A stretch of DNA of 64,000 nt from a virus, in the IMG/VR virus record IMGVR_UViG_3300008262_000066, positions 26,136 through 90,135 of that record; one strand, 5' to 3'. Both the position numbers and the translations under genes were made by a program. The notes below the pieces were generated by a model. It was given only the letters and a program-made list of their open reading frames with translations, was not told the DNA's origin and made no database searches. Numbering within the stretch: position 1 is the first letter of the stretch; the number at the start of each line of letters is the position of its first letter. Positions 8,209-18,200 of the stretch are shown here, piece by piece.

Positions 8209-9051
8209 ATGGCAGAATACAACGTTCCAGGGGCTACTGCGAATGCCCAAACACAGGGTGTCAAGCAAAGCCAACAAGGTTATAACCAGCAACCGGATTG
8301 GCGAGTACGTTTAAGTCTAGCCCCTGGTGCAAACTATCTGTACAATGTTGCATCAGATGGTGATATATTAGCTCCGTTGTCTGCTACAAATGGGGTAATC
8401 TTTCCATACACACCGCAAATCAGTGTAGCATATAGAGCTAATTATGATCCTACAGATTTGACTCATAGTAACTATAGATTATTCTTTTATAAAAATAGTG
8501 CAGTTGATGATATACAGATTACCGCAGATTTCACTGCACAAGATACAGGCGAAGCGTCATATGTCTTAGCCGTTATACACTTTTTCAAATCAGTTACTAA
8601 GATGTTTTATGGGTTAGATGATAATCCAAATGCAGGAACTCCTCCGCCATTATGTTATATAACTGGTTTAGGTCAGTATCAATTTAATAACCATCCATTG
8701 TTAGTTACTAGTTTTAATTATAGTTTACCAAATGATGTAGATTACATCAGAGCAGGTAGCACTGTTCAATATGCTGGACAAAATGTACAGTCGTATCAAA
8801 ATAAAATCAAAAAATCTGGCTTCCTAGATTCGGTGTTAAGTAGATTACGCGGGTCAGGTTTAAATAAAGGTGGTGTATCTACAGCACCTAAGTTTACTGC
8901 ATTATCTAATAGTGAAGCTACATATATACCTACTAAAATTCAATTGAGTATTACATGTGTTCCTGTAGTATCACGGAATGATATTGCTAAAAACTTCAGT
9001 GTAGAAGAATATGCAAAAGGAACTTTACTTGCTAAGAAAGGTATTTGGTAA
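8209..9051 (+). CDS. Tail tube initiator / baseplate cap protein (gp48/gp54-like)
   Basis: This 280-residue protein has a Gln-rich, disordered-looking N-terminus (about 1-28). The remainder resembles the T4 gp48/gp54 tail-tube cap family: WRVRLSLAPG, FPYTPQISVAYRANYD, YKNSAVDDIQITADFTAQD, and YVLAVIHFFKSVTKMFYG, then CYITGLGQYQFNNHPLLV and YSLPNDVDYIRAG. In T4 these proteins cap the hub and nucleate polymerisation of the tail tube. It opens the structural operon behind a late promoter and overlaps the start of the gp53-like gene (TAATG). I cannot decide between gp48 and gp54. A single gene may do both jobs here. Confidence 0.7.
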   Translation: MAEYNVPGATANAQTQGVKQSQQGYNQQPDWRVRLSLAPGANYLYNVASDGDILAPLSATNGVIFPYTPQISVAYRANYDPTDLTHSNYRLFFYKNSAVDDIQITADFTAQDTGEASYVLAVIHFFKSVTKMFYGLDDNPNAGTPPPLCYITGLGQYQFNNHPLLVTSFNYSLPNDVDYIRAGSTVQYAGQNVQSYQNKIKKSGFLDSVLSRLRGSGLNKGGVSTAPKFTALSNSEATYIPTKIQLSITCVPVVSRNDIAKNFSVEEYAKGTLLAKKGIW

Positions 9052-9353
9052 TGGCATCATATCCGCAAACTAGTCCATACTACTTAACTAGAACAGTTAA
9101 TAACGAGTACCTAGACATAATGGTAGATACTCCTGTACCTAAATTAGCAACAGACACTTATTGGACTATTACACAAACATACAATCTACGCCCGGACTTA
9201 TTAGCATTTGACTTATACAATGATAGTAGATTGTGGTGGGTATTCTCACAGAGAAATCCAAACAAATTAAAAGATCCTCTATTTGACTTTACTGTTGGAA
9301 CTAGCATTTACTTGCCCCAAATTGGCACATTAAAATCAACATTAGGAATATAA
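9051..9353 (+). CDS. 53: gp53-like baseplate wedge protein
   Basis: A 100-residue protein. The chosen start is ATG 9051, which overlaps the previous stop as TAATG. A TTG two codons earlier is less likely. The segment TQTYNLRPDLLAFDLYNDSRLWWVF followed by NPNKLKDPL is the LysM-like signature of gp53 wedge proteins (YNLRPDLLAF is the clearest part). In T4, gp53 joins adjacent wedges into the hexagonal baseplate. It sits between the tail-tube initiator and the hub protein, with one base between its stop and the next ATG. Confidence 0.72.
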   Translation: MASYPQTSPYYLTRTVNNEYLDIMVDTPVPKLATDTYWTITQTYNLRPDLLAFDLYNDSRLWWVFSQRNPNKLKDPLFDFTVGTSIYLPQIGTLKSTLGI

Positions 9354-9354
9354 G

Positions 9355-11760
9355 ATGGCAGATGATACAGAAGGATCAGCAGGTAGTACAATAAGCGGTA
9401 AAGCTGGTTCAGGAGAGAACACAGGATCGGCAGCAGTCGGCGCTAGTGATGGTAGAATGGATAACCCACTTAGCAAATTTTCTAATTATACATATAGAAT
9501 CACTATGTATATCATGGATGCTAAAAGCTATTCAAGTTATGTAATGGGTGATGAAAGTGCTAGTAGTAAGTTTAAAATTATAGCACAAAGCGGTGGCGTA
9601 AACGAAAATATACAAAACCGTGTAACCGGGATCCCGCTCGATTTGTACATTGACAATTTAACAATACAAACATTAACTGCAACACAATCTACATCCATCC
9701 CCAGCAACAGTTATAAGTTTAATTTTCAAATATTTGAACCATATGGATTTAGCTTCCCTACGCAATTAGTAAAAGCTGCATTAGAGTTTCAAGCAAATAA
9801 TCCTAACAGCAAAGATGTTATTACAGCGTTACGACAGCATTATATGTTAGAGATTAAGTTCTATGGGTATGACGGTGACGGTAAGCTAATAACTGATGTT
9901 GAAGGTGTATATAAACGTACATTCCCGGTCATGCTTACTAAGTTTAATTTCAAGTTAGATAATAAAGTAGTGACATATAATATTGAAGCTACACTAACTA
10001 ATGAACAGATTGGTAAGAGTATGATACATAGTACAATACCGCAAACTCTTACAATTAAAGCAGACACTGTTATCAATGCTATTCAAGGTGCAGAAAATGA
10101 TAGTGGGCAACCGGGCAAAATTCAAGGGTTGATGCAACAATTGAATAAAATACAACAGGATCTGAAAGACAGCGATAAGATAGAGTTGATGGATGTATAT
10201 GAAGTTGAATTTGCACAGGAAGAAATTGGTGAAAGTGAGTTAGTAGGTGAATGGTATTTAAAAGAGAATTCACCCATGACACCAGTAAAAGATTCTACTG
10301 GTAGTAACGTTAGCGCGGCAGCCACGCAAAATTCTAAAAAGATAGATAAAAATATCAGAACTATAACTTTTAACTCCGGTACATCTATTATAGCGGCAAT
10401 AGATCAGATTATATCACAAAGTAAGTATATTGAAGATGCTGTAACTGAACATCCACGTGAAGAGGTTATAGCACCAAATGGTGGCAATGTAAAGGTAGAT
10501 AAAAAAGAACCTAAGAAATTGAAATGGTATAATATTACTCCTCATATAAAACCGGGTGAGTGGGATAATAAACGAAATGATTATCAATATACTATAAAAT
10601 ATGTCATACAAGAATATGAAATACCGTATGTAAGGTCTTTGTATATTAAAGAACTATCACCTTATCCCGGACCACATAAGCGTTACAAGTATTGGTTAAC
10701 TGGTCAAAACACAGAAATTATTAGTTATGATCAGGATTATAATATGTTGTATTTTACCGCAGCCGCTCTATCATCTGATGTAGCTACACCCAATAACAGT
10801 GTAAATAATACTGCACCAATTGTTAATCAACCTGGACAAAACGCAAACCCAACATCTAAGTTACCGGGATGGTTTGAGATTATCAATAGTGTCAAAACAT
10901 TCTTGTATAGCCCGGGTGACCAATTGAAAGCTAGAATAAAGATATTAGGTGATCCTGATTATCTTATGACTGCAACTGGTGGAGCAGTAGATATAATAAC
11001 TAAAAAGCGTTACGGGAATGATTATAGTATCAACCCTAATAGTGGACAAGTATTCATTGAAGTAGATTTCAAAGAAGGTGTTGATTACAACACATCAGAT
11101 GGTCTATTAGAAATAAATGATGACATAAAATTTTGGGACTATCCTGATAGTATGAGTGAAGTTGAAGGTATGGCTTACCAAGTTATTCAAGTTACTAGTA
11201 ATTTTAATAAAGGTTTGTTCACACAAGAGTTAAAAACCATAGTACCTCCCTTTAAAGGACCACAAACAGGTGGTGGGGGAGAAAGAGAAGGTGCAGAAAG
11301 TCAATCGGCATCAGTAGAAAATACTGAAGGTCCAAACATTCCTGAATCAAGAGTACCAACAGAAAACGTAGGCAAACTTGCAGATGAGACAGATAGTGAA
11401 AAATTTACACCCAAAGTTGCGGATGCAGGAAACCTAGATACCTCGTCTAGCAAATCGTCAGGAACAGCACCTCCAGCTAAAAAATCATTAACTAATCCTG
11501 TGTCTGCTAGTGTACAAGCACCTACACCACAAGGACGACAAGTACAAGATGATGATGGTAGTTATGATAGAAATGAAGAACAAAGATTAAAGGCTAGAGC
11601 CAATGCAACACAGTCGGTTGAAGAATCTGAAAGAAGAACTGCTGTTGCCGCAACCTATCAAAAGGTTCCTAAAGGTTCAAAAATAAAACAGGAAAGTAAT
11701 GAAGGATTTATACCAACAAGTTTTAGAATTTTTGATCCATCAACGTACAAAAAGAAATAA
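9355..11760 (+). CDS. Baseplate hub structural protein (gp27 position)
   Basis: An 801-residue structural protein. Residues 1-35 are Gly/Ser-rich and presumably flexible. A folded domain at about 40-235 begins NPLSKFSNYTYRITMYIMDAK and includes FNFQIFEPYGFSFPTQLV and MLEIKFYGYDGDG, resembling hub proteins that precede gp5 in marine T4-like phages. A middle segment (about 390-640) contains IKPGEWDNKRNDYQYTIKYV and a domain ending in KTIVPPFKG, reminiscent of the tail-spike-binding region of hub proteins. The last 160 residues are low-complexity and polar. The position immediately before gp5 suggests the gp27 role of a trimeric hub holding the spike, but sequence identity to T4 gp27 is not evident to me. 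Confidence 0.5.
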   Translation: MADDTEGSAGSTISGKAGSGENTGSAAVGASDGRMDNPLSKFSNYTYRITMYIMDAKSYSSYVMGDESASSKFKIIAQSGGVNENIQNRVTGIPLDLYIDNLTIQTLTATQSTSIPSNSYKFNFQIFEPYGFSFPTQLVKAALEFQANNPNSKDVITALRQHYMLEIKFYGYDGDGKLITDVEGVYKRTFPVMLTKFNFKLDNKVVTYNIEATLTNEQIGKSMIHSTIPQTLTIKADTVINAIQGAENDSGQPGKIQGLMQQLNKIQQDLKDSDKIELMDVYEVEFAQEEIGESELVGEWYLKENSPMTPVKDSTGSNVSAAATQNSKKIDKNIRTITFNSGTSIIAAIDQIISQSKYIEDAVTEHPREEVIAPNGGNVKVDKKEPKKLKWYNITPHIKPGEWDNKRNDYQYTIKYVIQEYEIPYVRSLYIKELSPYPGPHKRYKYWLTGQNTEIISYDQDYNMLYFTAAALSSDVATPNNSVNNTAPIVNQPGQNANPTSKLPGWFEIINSVKTFLYSPGDQLKARIKILGDPDYLMTATGGAVDIITKKRYGNDYSINPNSGQVFIEVDFKEGVDYNTSDGLLEINDDIKFWDYPDSMSEVEGMAYQVIQVTSNFNKGLFTQELKTIVPPFKGPQTGGGGEREGAESQSASVENTEGPNIPESRVPTENVGKLADETDSEKFTPKVADAGNLDTSSSKSSGTAPPAKKSLTNPVSASVQAPTPQGRQVQDDDGSYDRNEEQRLKARANATQSVEESERRTAVAATYQKVPKGSKIKQESNEGFIPTSFRIFDPSTYKKK

Positions 11761-11768
11761 GGTAAACT

Positions 11769-11807
11769 ATGTCAGATAATTTAATTAAACATAGAGGCGG
11801 TAGATAA
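11769..11807 (+). other. Twelve-codon ORF resembling the start of the next gene
   Basis: ATG 11769 opens a frame of 12 codons, MSDNLIKHRGGR, ending in TAA two bases before the gp5-like ATG. The gp5-like protein starts MTDNIFKLRGT. The matching pattern M-[ST]-D-N-x-[IF]-K-x-R-G suggests a duplicated or abandoned start of the same gene. It could also be a leader peptide affecting gp5 translation. No function can be assigned. Confidence 0.35.
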
Positions 11808-11809
11808 AC

Positions 11810-14728
11810 ATGACTGATAATATATTTAAACTTCGAGGGACTACACAAAGCTACACAGACGAACGCGGTGGTGCCGTATTATTATCAAGACCGGTTATAG
11901 GTATTGTTAAAAATAATATTGATCCAACACATACCGGTAAAATTGAAGTATACATTGCTAGGTTAAACGGGTATAACCAAGAGAATCCAGTTGGATGGGT
12001 TCCCGTAAGATACTTGAGTCCCTTTGGTGGTAGTACACAAAACACATCCAGCCCTGATGATGAAGGTAAATATAAAACAAATTCACATTCTTATGGGTTT
12101 TGGGCCACACCGCCCGACATCAACACGCAAGTACTATGTATATTTGCAAATGGTGATATCAACTTTGGCTATTACATAGGTGCTATACCAGGATCAGGCC
12201 TAACACATATGTTACCGGCAATTGGTTCAAGCGAAAAGATTGTAGCAAATAGCAAAGAATCAGAATCATATGGTGGTGCAACACGTTTGCCTGTTACTGA
12301 AATTAATGATGTAAATTCTAAAAAAGATAACAATGAAATGTTTGTAGACCAGTCTAGGACTATTCATAGTTATCAAGCAGCCATGCTAAACATACAAGGA
12401 TTGATTAGAGATCCAGAACGAGGAACTATTAATAGCACTGCGGCAAGAGAAACACCTAGTGGCGTAATTGGACTATCATCACCCGGAAGACCTTATTATA
12501 AAGGTGGCTATACTGATGAGAATATTGAAGATGCTGTTAAGAATGAGGGTACACCTGCAGAGAATTTTAAAATTGTAGGACGGAAAGGTGGTCATAGTCT
12601 CGTACTAGATGACGGAGACTTAACCGGTAAAGAACAACTAATTAGATTACGCTCTGGTACCGGACATCAAATACTAATGCACGACAAAGCTGAGACTATC
12701 TTTTTAATTCATGCTAATGGTAAGAGTTGGATTGAGATGGGCAAAGAAGGTACTATTGATATCTACAATACAAATAGCACTAATATAAGAACACACGGTG
12801 ATATTAATCTTCACGCTGAACGAGATATTAATATGTTTGCTAAAAGAAATTTCAACTTAAAAGCAGAACAGATTAACTTAGAAAGTACAAAAAATACATT
12901 ACTAAGAGCGGGTAAAGACTATAATCAATATGTTGTAGGTAAGTATACAGTAAAAGTTGACGGTGCAATGAGTTTGAAAAGCAAAGGTGAAGCTAGTGTT
13001 GCAAGTGATGCTATCGCATATGTCAATGGTAAAAAAATTAATTTGAATACAGGATCAGCGGCACTAGTTCCTGACAAAGTTGAAGCAATCGCTGTTAAAA
13101 AACATGACGACACGTTGTACGATAAGAAAAAAGGATTTACCCCTGCACCAAATAAATTAGAAAGTATCAACTCACGTGTACCCGCACATAGTCCATGGAC
13201 TGGCGCAAACAAGGGTGTAGATGTGAAAGTAGATTTTAGTTCTGATAAAAACTTACCAGAAGACCCAAGCCCGTCAACAGCAGCCGCAAATAATGCAGCT
13301 CCTGATAGTCCACAGAGTCCTACTAACCCAGCTCTTGCAAGCACAGTACCTGCAGGTTCTGTTGGCGGAGAAGATCCAAATACTACTAGTGCATTGGTCA
13401 GTCAAACAGCAGTAAATGCCGCTAATACACCTGATCCGGGTGCCAATGCTATGGGAAGTTTTAATCAGACACCTGATAATTTAGAAAAAGCAGGTATACT
13501 TAAACCAGGTGCAAGTGTAGTAGCAAACAAATTAATAGATCAAGGCAAGTCTTTTTCAGAAGCTATGCCAGCAACATTATGGACAGGAAACGGGGCAACC
13601 GACTTCTCGTCTTATTTAAACAACACTTCATTGCAGTCAAGTATTCAATCATCGTTGTTAGGTGACGCATCAGCATCATTGATTGGTGCAGGAATAATTA
13701 GTGGTGCAGAAAGTTTAACACAAACCGCTGGCTTGATTATGGCTGCTGCCGCATTAGGTGTGACAGCAGTATCAGGATTTGTTAACACTAGTTCGGGTAA
13801 AGGGACAGCAACTCCTGCTGATACTAATAGTACTATTGGACCAATTAACGATTTAGTTGCCAGTGGTAATTACGCTGCCAGAATGGCAGATCAAACTACT
13901 AGTGGTATTAATCCCACGTTATCAACTAATGGTTCAGCAAAAGGTGCAGTAGCTGGTACATTTGGTACAGTCACTGATGCATATAAACCTTTTAAAGCAG
14001 GTGTTCCTATTAATTTAGGTAAACAAAACACATTACCGAAATCACCGACAGCCGATCAAGTAACGTTAGCAGGTATACCGGGTGGACTCTCTGCTACTAG
14101 TAACTTAGTAGACATTTCTGTATTACTAGCAAGTATAACTAAATCTAAAGAATTGCAAGCTTTGGCCGACAACGCGGCAGGATTACCCACTACAATAAAT
14201 ACTGATCTCATTCGTATACGATTAGCAGCCGGACAGACTAATTTAGAAAAATTAGCATTGAATGGATTAACGCATGAACAAATCGTTAGATTGTATAGCG
14301 CAGTAAGTGCGTTAACAAATGGATCTTCTATTACCATTCAATTACCAACAGTTGGAGTTAATACAACTAGTGCTAGTGATTTGGCTCTTAAGATACAGAC
14401 TGAACAGTTGATTGATCCTGACGCAAAACCTTCTGCTCAACAATTAGTAGATTCTAATAACACAAATAATATAGTAACTATTAACACAACAAATGAACCA
14501 GCATTGTCAAGAGCTATCATTGAAGCTACGATATTGACTCTTTCAACTGAAGAAACTAAGTATCAAACAAGAAAAACTAGACTTAAAGACGAGTATGATT
14601 ACGCTAAAACTACGTACGGCCCTGATGCAACAGAAACAGTAACTGCATACGATAATTACAAAACAATTATCAAACAGATAACTGCGGTTCAGACTCAGGT
14701 CTTGGATTTGATGAAAAAACTAAACTAA
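11810..14728 (+). CDS. 5: gp5-like baseplate hub spike protein (VgrG-type), no lysozyme domain
   Basis: A 972-residue spike protein. Residues about 25-125 form the OB-fold expected of gp5/VgrG (GIVKNNIDPTHTGKIEVYI, WVPVRYLSPFGG, PPDINTQVLCIFANGD). Residues about 255-385 show the repetitive GHSLVLDDGD, IRLRSGTGHQILMHD, GKSWIEMGKEGTIDIY, DINLHAERDINMFAK pattern of a VgrG/gp5 triple-stranded needle. T4 gp5 carries a lysozyme domain between these parts, and none is visible here. The muramidase segment of the tape-measure-like protein may replace it. The C-terminal 520 residues are Ala/Thr/Ser/Asn-rich and end in a coiled coil (about 885-972). The protein pierces the outer membrane at the tip of the contracting tail. 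Confidence 0.75.
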   Translation: MTDNIFKLRGTTQSYTDERGGAVLLSRPVIGIVKNNIDPTHTGKIEVYIARLNGYNQENPVGWVPVRYLSPFGGSTQNTSSPDDEGKYKTNSHSYGFWATPPDINTQVLCIFANGDINFGYYIGAIPGSGLTHMLPAIGSSEKIVANSKESESYGGATRLPVTEINDVNSKKDNNEMFVDQSRTIHSYQAAMLNIQGLIRDPERGTINSTAARETPSGVIGLSSPGRPYYKGGYTDENIEDAVKNEGTPAENFKIVGRKGGHSLVLDDGDLTGKEQLIRLRSGTGHQILMHDKAETIFLIHANGKSWIEMGKEGTIDIYNTNSTNIRTHGDINLHAERDINMFAKRNFNLKAEQINLESTKNTLLRAGKDYNQYVVGKYTVKVDGAMSLKSKGEASVASDAIAYVNGKKINLNTGSAALVPDKVEAIAVKKHDDTLYDKKKGFTPAPNKLESINSRVPAHSPWTGANKGVDVKVDFSSDKNLPEDPSPSTAAANNAAPDSPQSPTNPALASTVPAGSVGGEDPNTTSALVSQTAVNAANTPDPGANAMGSFNQTPDNLEKAGILKPGASVVANKLIDQGKSFSEAMPATLWTGNGATDFSSYLNNTSLQSSIQSSLLGDASASLIGAGIISGAESLTQTAGLIMAAAALGVTAVSGFVNTSSGKGTATPADTNSTIGPINDLVASGNYAARMADQTTSGINPTLSTNGSAKGAVAGTFGTVTDAYKPFKAGVPINLGKQNTLPKSPTADQVTLAGIPGGLSATSNLVDISVLLASITKSKELQALADNAAGLPTTINTDLIRIRLAAGQTNLEKLALNGLTHEQIVRLYSAVSALTNGSSITIQLPTVGVNTTSASDLALKIQTEQLIDPDAKPSAQQLVDSNNTNNIVTINTTNEPALSRAIIEATILTLSTEETKYQTRKTRLKDEYDYAKTTYGPDATETVTAYDNYKTIIKQITAVQTQVLDLMKKLN

Positions 14729-14731
14729 ATA
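14724..14731 (+). promoter_or_regulatory. Possible late promoter box (ACTAAATA) before gp25
   Basis: ACTAAATA overlaps the stop of the gp5-like gene and lies 16 bases before the gp25 ATG. It shares the TAAATA core of the other late boxes, but its first two positions differ. Confidence 0.35.
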
Positions 14732-14747
14732 CTATATAGGATAAAAT

Positions 14748-15197
14748 ATGGCAGTATATATAGGATTCAGCACACAACGTTTCAATTTACCTAGAAACGA
14801 GAGTATTACTGTTGGTGTCGATGGTGGTTCGGGCAGTTTGACACAACCTATTCAAATTGGTAAGAAGTTTAGATTAATAGATGAGCAACTTATCCTACAA
14901 GATTTTATAAATGCTTTAAATATCCCACAAGGTACAAAGCCGGGTAAGCCTAGTTACGGTACAACTATCTGGACATTTGTATTTGAACCCAACACTCCTG
15001 ACATGCAGTTCCAGTTAGAAAATGAGATACGTAGGGTAGCAACACAAGACCCTAGATTGATTCTTAATTCAGTAATATCGTACCCGCAAGAAAACGGCAT
15101 ATTGATTGAAGTTGAAGTAGCCGTAAGCCCCTTTAATAACGCCGGACAGCTACAGATTTTCTTTGACCAGCAATCTAACTCGGCGTCATTAGTCTAA
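14748..15197 (+). CDS. 25: gp25 baseplate wedge protein
   Basis: A 149-residue protein of the GPW/gp25 family, which has a lysozyme-like fold without lytic function. Visible hallmarks are LILQDFINALNIPQGTKPGKPSYGT, then FVFEPNTPDMQFQLENEIRRVATQDPR and a terminal IEVEVAVSPF strand pair. gp25 forms the sheath-initiating part of the wedge, and its product contacts gp6 and gp53. It lies between gp5 and gp6. Confidence 0.9.
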   Translation: MAVYIGFSTQRFNLPRNESITVGVDGGSGSLTQPIQIGKKFRLIDEQLILQDFINALNIPQGTKPGKPSYGTTIWTFVFEPNTPDMQFQLENEIRRVATQDPRLILNSVISYPQENGILIEVEVAVSPFNNAGQLQIFFDQQSNSASLV

Positions 15198-15217
15198 AAA
15201 TACGGTTTTTTCTTTGT

Positions 15218-15225
15218 GATAAATA
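15218..15225 (+). promoter_or_regulatory. Late promoter box (GATAAATA) for gp6
   Basis: GATAAATA lies 19 bases before ATG 15245 in the short gap between gp25 and gp6, preceded by a T-rich run. It probably reinforces expression of gp6 and the giant gene behind it. Confidence 0.5.
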
Positions 15226-15244
15226 CATAAAAGAGAAACAGTAT

Positions 15245-18200
15245 ATGGCAACAAGCTCAAGACAATCTTCGATATTTGGTACCAATGATTGGAAAACCAT
15301 TTATAAAACATTCCGTCAGGCTGATTTTCAAAGCTATGACTACGAAACCATACGTAAAAGTTTTGTAGACTATCTACGATTATACTACCCTGAAACGTTC
15401 AACGATTACGTAGAATCAAGCGAATATATTGCATTGATGGACGTAATGGCTTTTATGGGCCAAGCACTTGCTTTCCGTAATGACTTAAATACCCGTGAAA
15501 ATTTTATTGATACCGCAGAACGTAGGGATTCAGTTGTCAAACTAGCAAATTTAATTGGCTACAATCCAAAACGTAATCTAAATGGTCAAGGTTATTTAAA
15601 AGTAACTAGTATTTCTACTACAGAAAATATTAATGACATTAATGGGCTAAGCCTAAATAACATTAATGTTCTATGGAATGATCCTAGTAATGTAAACTGG
15701 CAAGAACAATATAACACTATCATTAATGCTAGTTTAGTAAACAGTCAACGTATTGGACGTCCGGGTAATACTCAGACGTTGTTGGGTGTTAAGACTGACG
15801 AATACTCAATAAGTATCCCACCTGGCAAATCTCCGGTCGTACCATTTAGCGCAACAGTCGATGGGTCAACTATGGACTTTGAGGGAGTGAGTGTATCTAG
15901 TATAGACCAAGATTATCTATATGAAATTCCACCTGGCCCTACTGGCATCTTCAATATCTTATATCGTAATGATAAATTGGGTTACGGTAGTCCAAATACA
16001 GGGTTTTTCATGTACTTCAAACAAGGTACATTACAACCTTTTGATTTTACATTGGATCAACAGATTTCTAATCAAACAGTTGACATTGATATACAAGGTA
16101 TTAACAATACTGATACATGGTTATATCAATATGATTCTGCTTCTAACACCTATTCACAATGGGATGAAGTAGAAAGTGTATATGCAAATGCCAATCTTCA
16201 AACTAATACCAGTTTGCGTAAGATTTTTTCTGTAGTTTCTAGATTTAATGACCAAGTATCTTATGCATTTGGTGACGGAGTATTTAGTGAAATCCCAGTT
16301 GGAAACTTTAGAGCATACATTCGTGCAGGTAATGCAAGTCAATATACAATTGACCCTGCTGAAATGCAAGGCATAATAGTAAACATTAATTATGTAAGTA
16401 GAGTTGGTCGTGTGGAGACATTGACGCTTAACTTAGAGTTACCTTTACCAGTTACAAATGCTCAAGTACGTGAATCATTAACTGAAATCAAAGAACGTGC
16501 ACCTACAAGATACTATACACAGAATCGTATGGTCAATGGTGAAGATTATAACAACTTCCCATATACTTTGTTTAGCTCAATCATTAAGAGTAAGGCTCTA
16601 AATAGAGGTAGCGTAGGTGTAAGTCGTAGTTTTGATTTATTAGATCCTACAGGTAAATATTCTAGTTTAAATAGTTTTGCTGATGACGGCGGTCTATATG
16701 AAAACACTTCACAAGATGCAGTAGCATTCACCTTTAATAATGACAATGATATCTACACATTTTTAACAGAAAATATTAGAGCAGATATTGCAGGTCACCG
16801 ATCACAACAATACTACTGTCAGCATTACACAAGATATCCTGTCAATACAACTAGTGGTGATGGTACTATTAAGTGGAAGCAAGTTGGATATAACAACACC
16901 AATGTTACTGGATATTTTTATAATACATTAGCAGTACCGGTAGGACAATATAGTAGTGGTAACTTACGTTATGTTACTCCTGGTGCACTTTTAAAATTTC
17001 AAGCACCAGCTGGATACTACTTTGACGCTAACAATCGTTTAGTATATGGTATACCTAGTATATCTGATTCAACTACGTTTTGGACTAGTGTTTCAGCAGT
17101 AGTAGGTGACGGTTATAACGGAGGGGAAGGTTTATTAATTAACGGAGCCGGACCTGTAACATTAACTGGCAATGTACCAACAACCGCATTGATAGTAGAA
17201 ATCATACCAGTATTTGATAATGTACTTTCTAGAACAGTTATAAATGAATGTATTAACAGAATGAATTTAAATCAAAGTTTTGGTTTAAAATACAATAACT
17301 CGTTGACTTCAATACAAGAACGTTGGAGTGTTATTACGTATGATGATCCAAGATGGTTCATTAAGTTTACTAGTGATGGTAGTAACAGATATATTGTTTC
17401 TACTAGATCATTATCATATTTCTTTGGTAGTGTTCGAGATACTCGTTTTGTATTTGACTCTAATAAAGTAGTATACGATCCATATAGTGGTAAATTGTTC
17501 CGTGATAATATTGTTATATTACGCACAAACAACCAACCTGATAGCACAAGTGCATTAGCAAGAGAACTAACATTAGATGTAGTTGGGCAAAATGTAGAAG
17601 CAGACGGTTATGTAGATGACTTTGCTATTGAAGTATCAAGTGCAGACAGTAATAATAGTAGCATCATTCGTGATCCTGACTTCTTTAAAACTATTACAGG
17701 CTATACAACTGGTACAACTAACACACGCTACTATACATTCTTTGAGCAGACCTTAGATACATTATTATTATCTAGGTCACAAATGATTTCTAGTGTAGAT
17801 GTAGTTTACAGCTATCCAACAGTAGCAGCCATTGAGATTGTAAAATATGAATATCCTGTAGGACAATTATTCTATGCATATTCAGAAGGTACTTTCTATA
17901 AAAATACAGAAGATCCAATTGTAGAAAACATATTGTATTTGGTACAACAATTAGCGTATAGTGTTTCTACTGGTAGACAAGGATTATTTTTCCAATATAA
18001 GCATATTTCTAACAACACAACACGTGTTGATCCTGCTACAAGTAACATCATTGACTTATATGTTGTTACGCAAAGTTATTATACACAATATCAAAATTGG
18101 TTACGTGATACAACCAACACAGTACCAATGCCAGATATTCCCACGATGAGTGAGTTGCAACAACTATACGGTAAGCTTGATGGATACAAAATGATAAGCG

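Noticed and set aside
12925-13344. 139-codon minus-strand ORF
   Set aside because: It is a shadow of the gp5-like gene in an Ala/Thr-rich region, where antisense frames stay open by composition.
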